Shown here one piece after another: positions 60,003 to 64,000 of a stretch of DNA of 64,000 nt (its first letter is position 1; each line of letters begins with the position of its first letter). The DNA is taken from contig NZ_JBNARB010000007.1 in the NCBI RefSeq assembly GCF_049723235.1, positions 18,873 to 82,872 of the forward strand, given 5' to 3'. A program made the translations under genes and the position numbers. The DNA is from Thermovenabulum sp049723235. Lineage in GTDB: Bacteria; Bacillota; Thermosediminibacteria; Thermosediminibacterales; Thermosediminibacteraceae. The notes under the pieces are model-generated. The model had not been told where the DNA came from. It made no database searches and was given only the letters and a program-made list of their open reading frames with translations.

Positions 60003-60788
60003 TTAAAGTTCCAGGTATGAATCGCAGTATAAATTCCAGCCTTTTATTACTTCGGCCGTTTTGATTACATCCATCAGCATTTTGTTGCAGGGATTTATAA
60101 TAGCAGAAGTTAATCCGCTCTGAATTGCCATTGAACAAAATACCGCCTCGATAAGGCCTCTTAACTCTTTGGGGCATCCGTTGGAAACATTGCTCAGTCC
60201 CCCGGTAGTTTTTAAGCCCATTTCGGAAATCTGCCTTACAGCTTCTAATACTTCCTGCTGTTTATCCTGCATCCCCTTTACCACCACAAAAAGCGGGTCA
60301 AATAAAATATCTTCCGGGTTGAGCCCGAGCTGCATAGCTCTATCCAGGATTTCAGTGCAGTAGGTAATTCTTTCATCATTGTCCCGGGGGATTCCCTCTT
60401 TAGCACAAAGGCCTATTACCATAGCACCGTATTCGGCCGCAACTTCCAGCATACCCATTCTTGACCCTGCATCGGCAGAGTTTATTATAGCCTTGCCCGG
60501 TTTGGGATCGTAAACCTTTAATCCCGCTTCTATCGCCCTGGCATTGGCAGTATCAAGGCAAAGAGGGGTATTGGGGAATTCGGCTTGCAGAAGCTTTACC
60601 ACCCACTGCATTAACTCTTCTCCATCCCTTTCAGCAGGGCCTATATTTACATCAAGGTAATGAGCCCCTGCTAATACCTGTTCCTTCGCTCTTTCCAGGA
60701 TGGGTTTTGGATCCCTTTCCTGAAGAGCTTTTCTTATGACCGGAGAAATCACGTGGATCCTTTCTCCAATTGTTAGAAACCTTGCCAT
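60003..60788 (-). CDS. acsE: Methyltetrahydrofolate:corrinoid iron-sulfur protein methyltransferase
   Basis: Transfers the methyl group from methyl-tetrahydrofolate to the cobalt of AcsCD, linking the methyl and carbonyl branches. TIM-barrel of about 261 residues, as in Moorella (262). Pterin-binding motifs: TIGERIHVISPVIRKAL at the N terminus, HYLDVNIGPAERDGEE near 49, LCLDTANARAIEAG near 72 and TTGGLSNVSNGCP near 190. The start is the ATG at 60788, six bases after AGGAGGTG; a longer frame would include that site. It lies between acsC and acsB. Confidence 0.95.
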   Translation of the reverse strand: MARFLTIGERIHVISPVIRKALQERDPKPILERAKEQVLAGAHYLDVNIGPAERDGEELMQWVVKLLQAEFPNTPLCLDTANARAIEAGLKVYDPKPGKAIINSADAGSRMGMLEVAAEYGAMVIGLCAKEGIPRDNDERITYCTEILDRAMQLGLNPEDILFDPLFVVVKGMQDKQQEVLEAVRQISEMGLKTTGGLSNVSNGCPKELRGLIEAVFCSMAIQSGLTSAIINPCNKMLMDVIKTAEVIKGWNLYCDSYLEL

Positions 60789-60818
60789 AATGCGCACCTC
60801 CTGAATTTTCAAACTCGA

Positions 60819-62177
60819 TTAAGCCCTTTTGGCCATATAATCTTTCAGGAACTTCGGAAGCAAAGCCGCCTCTTCGGAACCCACAACCACTTTCCAGCCG
60901 GGCAGGGCATCCTCAATGTCGGATTTTAGAACCGCCACCTTTCCGGGGATAATAATTTCCCGGGTTTTTACCTTTTCTTCCACTCCAAAATCCTTCACAG
61001 CTTTTGCAATTGATTTTCCGCTTAACTTCCCTGCTGCCCAGGCTGTAAGCACGGAGTATCCACCCGCATCGGGAACCAGCACCCAGGAAGGCACCTTTGA
61101 CCTCTCTACCTCACCGGAAACTATAAAATAGGTCAGGGCAAAATCCACCGTAACGAGAACCGGTGAATTTTCATCGGCCTGTCCTATCCTGTATATACCT
61201 TGTTCCACCCTCATAGGCCTCTGCGGATCGGTATAAATATTCTGTCTTAAGGCAAATAACGGCAGCGCTACTGAATAATCAATATCGTCCAGGACTATTA
61301 TTGACGCGTATTTTTCAACAAACATGGTGGCATAGGAAAGCTGCAGGAATTTATCCTTTGATAACCGGTTTACAAAGACTGCTGCAGGGTATCCAAAGAC
61401 CCTGTCCTGGGTAATTAGAGCGGTCCTCCTGATGTTTACCACATCTTCAAAGGCTTTTTTGGCGCTTTCCGCCTTTGTCCCCAGTATTAATTCTTTATAA
61501 CCAAGGGCATGTATTTTCTCTACCAGTTTATACAATTCTTCTAAATTGTTCGCCTCAACACCTAAAAGAATATTATACTGCTTTGCAATATTTACCATCG
61601 CCTCGTAGTTTTGCTCGTTTGCACCGTAGAGTATCGGTCCTAAGTCCTTTACCTCTTCCACCGCTGCTTTTGCAATTTCCGCATTTTCGGTAACGATCAT
61701 GGGCACGGCATCTTTACATTCATCCTTGACTTTTTTCAAAAGTCCTAAGTATTTTTCTTTGTTGTCACTTTCACATTTCACCGCGGCAATTTCCACATAC
61801 ATTCTCTCATTTATGCGAACGTAATTTATTTTGTTCATGCGTCCAATTTTACTATTGATCTCTTCTTCGGACATCGCATCGCTGAACATTACGGCAAATC
61901 TATTTCTGTTCACAAAAGTCTTTTCATGCCTGAAAAGGACAGTTTCTCCTCCAAGGGTATAGGTTTTTTCACCGTATCCGAATTTAACCGTTTTCATCAA
62001 AGGAGCGGTAGCCTCGGAAAGCTTTTGTTTTACTTCCTCCGACATATAGGGGCACCTTTCGGCTTCTACGCCCCCCTGGGCTAATTTCATAGCAAAAGCG
62101 AGGCAGGTAGGAAAACCACACTCTTTGCAGTTTTTCTTTGGAAGCATTTTATATATGTCCATACCTGTTAAAGCCAT
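60819..62177 (-). CDS. acsC: Corrinoid iron-sulfur protein, large (gamma) subunit
   Basis: Carries the 4Fe-4S cluster and binds the corrinoid together with AcsD. The N-terminal cluster ligands Cys-17, Cys-20, Cys-25 and Cys-42 (KNCKECGFPTC, ERCPYM) are exactly placed as in known AcsC. A central barrel domain and a C-terminal corrinoid-binding domain follow (VPDAGGYSVLTAWAAGKL). 452 residues, a normal length. It lies between acsD and acsE, with gaps of about 20-30 bases. Confidence 0.96.
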   Translation of the reverse strand: MALTGMDIYKMLPKKNCKECGFPTCLAFAMKLAQGGVEAERCPYMSEEVKQKLSEATAPLMKTVKFGYGEKTYTLGGETVLFRHEKTFVNRNRFAVMFSDAMSEEEINSKIGRMNKINYVRINERMYVEIAAVKCESDNKEKYLGLLKKVKDECKDAVPMIVTENAEIAKAAVEEVKDLGPILYGANEQNYEAMVNIAKQYNILLGVEANNLEELYKLVEKIHALGYKELILGTKAESAKKAFEDVVNIRRTALITQDRVFGYPAAVFVNRLSKDKFLQLSYATMFVEKYASIIVLDDIDYSVALPLFALRQNIYTDPQRPMRVEQGIYRIGQADENSPVLVTVDFALTYFIVSGEVERSKVPSWVLVPDAGGYSVLTAWAAGKLSGKSIAKAVKDFGVEEKVKTREIIIPGKVAVLKSDIEDALPGWKVVVGSEEAALLPKFLKDYMAKRA

Positions 62178-62197
62178 AATTACCTCTCCCTTCCCAA

Positions 62198-63136
62198 TTA
62201 GTTGACCATTTCATTAATGAATCCTCTTACCACATCGAGGGACTTTGGATGCCTCAAGATAACAGCATTTGCACCGGCTGTCAGCACACCTACCGCAGTG
62301 GACACTTCCATAGCAATTCCTCTTTCTTCCCTGTCTCCCCATTCCGGAGCATCTTCCTTTGAAGCAACGGATTCCTTCACCTTCCATGTTTCAAAGGATA
62401 CAGGCATTATGATAGGCATTTGCAGGGTTGTATCGTTTTGCTCTAAAGCAGCAAGTTTTATCCTGTCCAAGGTGGTAATAACGTATTCGAATCCGTATCC
62501 TACCGAAGACACTCCCGGATTCATAAGCATCTTTTCAGGTTTTACACCCAGCTGAGTAAGTAAAATATTGAGCTGCTTTGCCAAGTTCAAATCCACAGAG
62601 GATTCCGCCACCACCAGGTTTCCGTAAGCCAATCCCACCGCAGCACCGACTTCTTTGTAATTACCTTCAACCGCGGAAAGAAAAGCGTAATTTTTATTGG
62701 AAAGGACTTCCGCTACCTTTGTAAAGATTCTCGCATTCTTTTCATTAGAGTCACATCCGGCAATAACAAGAGGAACGTCAACGTTCTTTGCCACCCTTTT
62801 TGCAATTTCAGCACACTCTTCGGGACTCCTATTAAGGGTATCGGGATTTGCACCTATAAACCTGAGGGTTATAAAATCGGGGTTGTATTTTTCCGCATAA
62901 AACTTTGCCCATTTTGCAGGATCATCGGCTACATCCTTAATAATATTCATCAATCCTTCGGGCCAATCAACAGGAGGTATATCCCAAACCTCCATGCCAA
63001 CCTTGGGTGTGTTTCCCGTATCTCCGTCAAAAGAGTAAAAGGGAAGCACCGATTCCCCGCCTAATTTTAAGCCTTCACCCAGAACAACTTCCTTTATTTT
63101 GCCCTGAAACTTTTGCTGGGGATTTTTATAAGCCAT
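62198..63136 (-). CDS. acsD: Corrinoid iron-sulfur protein, small (delta) subunit
   Basis: 312-residue TIM-barrel partner of AcsC; the two barrels and the corrinoid form the methyl-carrier heterodimer. Recognised by VVLGEGLKLGGESVLPFYSFDGDTGN-type N terminus in shorter parts (GGESVLPFYSFDG), the ITLRFIGANPDTLNRSPEEC region and PVSFETWKVKESVASKEDAP in the C-terminal third. The start is the ATG at 63136, eight bases after GGAGG; an ATG five codons upstream would contain the ribosome site. First of the corrinoid protein genes in the operon. Confidence 0.94.
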   Translation of the reverse strand: MAYKNPQQKFQGKIKEVVLGEGLKLGGESVLPFYSFDGDTGNTPKVGMEVWDIPPVDWPEGLMNIIKDVADDPAKWAKFYAEKYNPDFITLRFIGANPDTLNRSPEECAEIAKRVAKNVDVPLVIAGCDSNEKNARIFTKVAEVLSNKNYAFLSAVEGNYKEVGAAVGLAYGNLVVAESSVDLNLAKQLNILLTQLGVKPEKMLMNPGVSSVGYGFEYVITTLDRIKLAALEQNDTTLQMPIIMPVSFETWKVKESVASKEDAPEWGDREERGIAMEVSTAVGVLTAGANAVILRHPKSLDVVRGFINEMVN

Positions 63137-63155
63137 ATCCTTCGCCTCCATATCC

Positions 63156-63932
63156 CTATTTTTTTACAGTAACCCGAGGTAAAAGAATATTATCAAGTAT
63201 ACTCCTGTAAGCCTTTATTGCCTGGCTTTCTTCAGGCAAATTCACCAGGGGTATACCTTTATTGTCGTATTCATAGATGTTCTCATCAAGGGGTACCAGG
63301 CCTGCCAGAGGAATATTGTATTTTTCGATGTGATCCATCAATTCCTTTTGTATTCCCTCTTTTGGTACCCTGTTAACAATTAGAAAAAGTTCCTTTACAT
63401 CCAGTTCAAGTTCTTCAATTAATGTTTTTACCCTGTAAGCGGCATCTATTCCCCTTTTAGAGCATTCACTTACGGCAAACATCAGATCGACTTTTTTTGT
63501 GGTTCTCCTGGAAAGGTGTTCAAGTCCTGCTTCGTTGTCAATTACCATAAAAGAGTAAAAATTCGAAAGTTTATCTGTTGCTTCTCTTAAAATGCCGTTT
63601 GCAAAACAGTAACATCCCAATCCTTCGGGCCTTCCCATTACCAGCAGGTCATATCCCTTTCCCTCTACAATGGCTTGCTGCAGTCTGAAATTCAGATAAT
63701 CGGCTTTGGTCATGCCGCCTGGAAGATTGTCCATATTTTTTACTTCTTCGCGAATCTCTCCTAAGGTGAACTCCACTTCCATCCCGAGGACGTTATTTAA
63801 ATTGGAATTTGGATCAGCATCCACTGCAAGTACGGGACCCAATCCCTTTTTTATAAGATAATCTACTGTAAATCCAGCAAGGGTGGTTTTACCGGTACCT
63901 CCCTTACCTGCTAAAGCAATCGTATATGCCAT
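63156..63932 (-). CDS. CooC/AcsF-type nickel-insertion ATPase
   Basis: 258-residue MinD-type ATPase that loads nickel into CODH or the A-cluster of acetyl-CoA synthase. Deviant Walker A GKGGTGKTT at residues 9-17, switch motifs VDADPNSN and MVIDNEAGLEHLSR, and the nickel-binding Cys-X-Cys pair Cys-107/Cys-109 in EGLGCYCFANG, which in CooC forms the metal site at the dimer interface. Given acsB in the same operon, an AcsF role (A-cluster maturation) is the best guess; CooC for a CODH upstream of the window is also possible. Confidence 0.9.
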   Translation of the reverse strand: MAYTIALAGKGGTGKTTLAGFTVDYLIKKGLGPVLAVDADPNSNLNNVLGMEVEFTLGEIREEVKNMDNLPGGMTKADYLNFRLQQAIVEGKGYDLLVMGRPEGLGCYCFANGILREATDKLSNFYSFMVIDNEAGLEHLSRRTTKKVDLMFAVSECSKRGIDAAYRVKTLIEELELDVKELFLIVNRVPKEGIQKELMDHIEKYNIPLAGLVPLDENIYEYDNKGIPLVNLPEESQAIKAYRSILDNILLPRVTVKK

Positions 63933-63947
63933 ATAATCATCTCCATT

Positions 63948-64000
63948 TTAAGCATTATGAACAGACTCTCCGTGAACATCGTGAACAGCTTCCATTAAAG
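63948..64000 (-). CDS. Partial coding frame at the window edge, end of the next upstream gene
   Basis: On the minus strand an open frame runs in from the edge and ends at a TAA 15 bases before the CooC-type gene. The visible C terminus reads LMEAVHDVHGESVHNA. It ends in a His-containing tail (three His in 11 residues). The spacing fits a cistron of the same operon, and a CODH or another Wood-Ljungdahl gene would be expected here, but I do not recognise these 16 residues, so no function is given. Confidence 0.4.
   Translation of the reverse strand, partial: LMEAVHDVHGESVHNA

Noticed and set aside
1..64000. CRISPR arrays, rRNA, tRNA genes, prophage or complete insertion sequences
   Set aside because: Gaps between genes are short and none contains regular spaced repeats, tRNA-like cloverleaf sequence or transposase/integrase frames.

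Overview
The window comes from a low-to-moderate GC, spore-forming Gram-positive anaerobe of the Clostridia type, most likely a thermophilic acetogen or CO user of the Thermoanaerobacterales/Thermosediminibacterales kind. This is an inference from gene content: Wood-Ljungdahl carbonyl-branch genes (acsB, acsC, acsD, acsE, an AcsF/CooC ATPase and a RACo-like activator), spmA/spmB, a monoderm-style Tad pilus, DegS/DegU, a LexA box of the Bacillus/Clostridium type, candidate Spo0A boxes, and frequent TTG and GTG starts behind strong purine-rich ribosome sites. The species cannot be named from the sequence.

Layout, left to right. 0-4 kb: a short aspartate kinase, then a divergent operon of a tiny membrane peptide, a PutP-type sodium symporter and a glutamine-amidotransferase-like (BPL_N) protein. 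4-14.6 kb: one long leftward nucleoside uptake and salvage operon (bmpA lipoprotein, ABC ATPase and two permeases, a fucose-isomerase-like protein, a HutC-type GntR regulator, cdd, pdp, deoB, punA). 14.7-21.2 kb: gamma-carbonic-anhydrase-like protein, DegV, a folate block (queD-like, folE2, folP, folK) with no folB, a polysaccharide deacetylase and TruD. 21.4-25.7 kb, rightward: a chemoreceptor-like protein, CheW, an HD-GYP protein and an ATP-grasp ligase. 25.7-37.6 kb, leftward: a Tad/Flp pilus operon (flp, tadV, tadE, tadG, cpaB, cpaE, cpaF, tadB, tadC), running into DUF192, a HAMP protein, DegS, DegU, DUF72 and a HAD phosphatase. 37.7-43.1 kb: SOS-controlled dinB, an M20 carbamoylase-type hydrolase, and an M20 amidohydrolase paired with an AbgT transporter. 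43.4-46.8 kb, rightward: an HGSNAT/DUF1624 membrane acyltransferase and a large secreted phosphodiester glycosidase. 46.8-52.9 kb, leftward: a RACo-like corrinoid activator, a His-rich small protein, CooT, DUF3842, an MNT/HEPN pair, a DUF362 ferredoxin-like protein and a DUF401 permease. 53.1-54.3 kb, rightward: spmA and spmB, followed by a short dead group II intron fragment. 54.4-57.2 kb: a cytoplasmic gamma-glutamyltransferase-family enzyme and a membrane transporter. 57.4-64 kb, leftward: the acs operon in the order acsF/cooC, acsD, acsC, acsE, acsB, gcvH, ending in a strong terminator.

How it fits together. The acs operon makes the corrinoid iron-sulfur protein (AcsCD), its methyltransferase (AcsE), acetyl-CoA synthase (AcsB) and a nickel-loading ATPase; the RACo/CooT module 5 kb away could supply reductive reactivation of the corrinoid and nickel handling. 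The folate block supplies the tetrahydrofolate on which the methyl branch depends, and GcvH at the end of the acs operon links it to glycine/C1 metabolism. The nucleoside operon and the amino-acid-derivative hydrolase and transporter pairs point to scavenging growth as well as autotrophy.

The most interesting signals are: the predicted replacement of FolB by a hybrid PTPS-I/III; the RACo-DUF8180-like-CooT-DUF3842-MNT-HEPN-DUF362-DUF401 gene set, with a promoter motif shared in inverted orientation with spmAB; GcvH inside the acs operon; the fucose-isomerase-like protein inside a nucleoside operon; the tiny membrane peptide in front of the symporter; and the group II intron scar. No rRNA, tRNA, CRISPR array, complete insertion sequence or prophage was seen.
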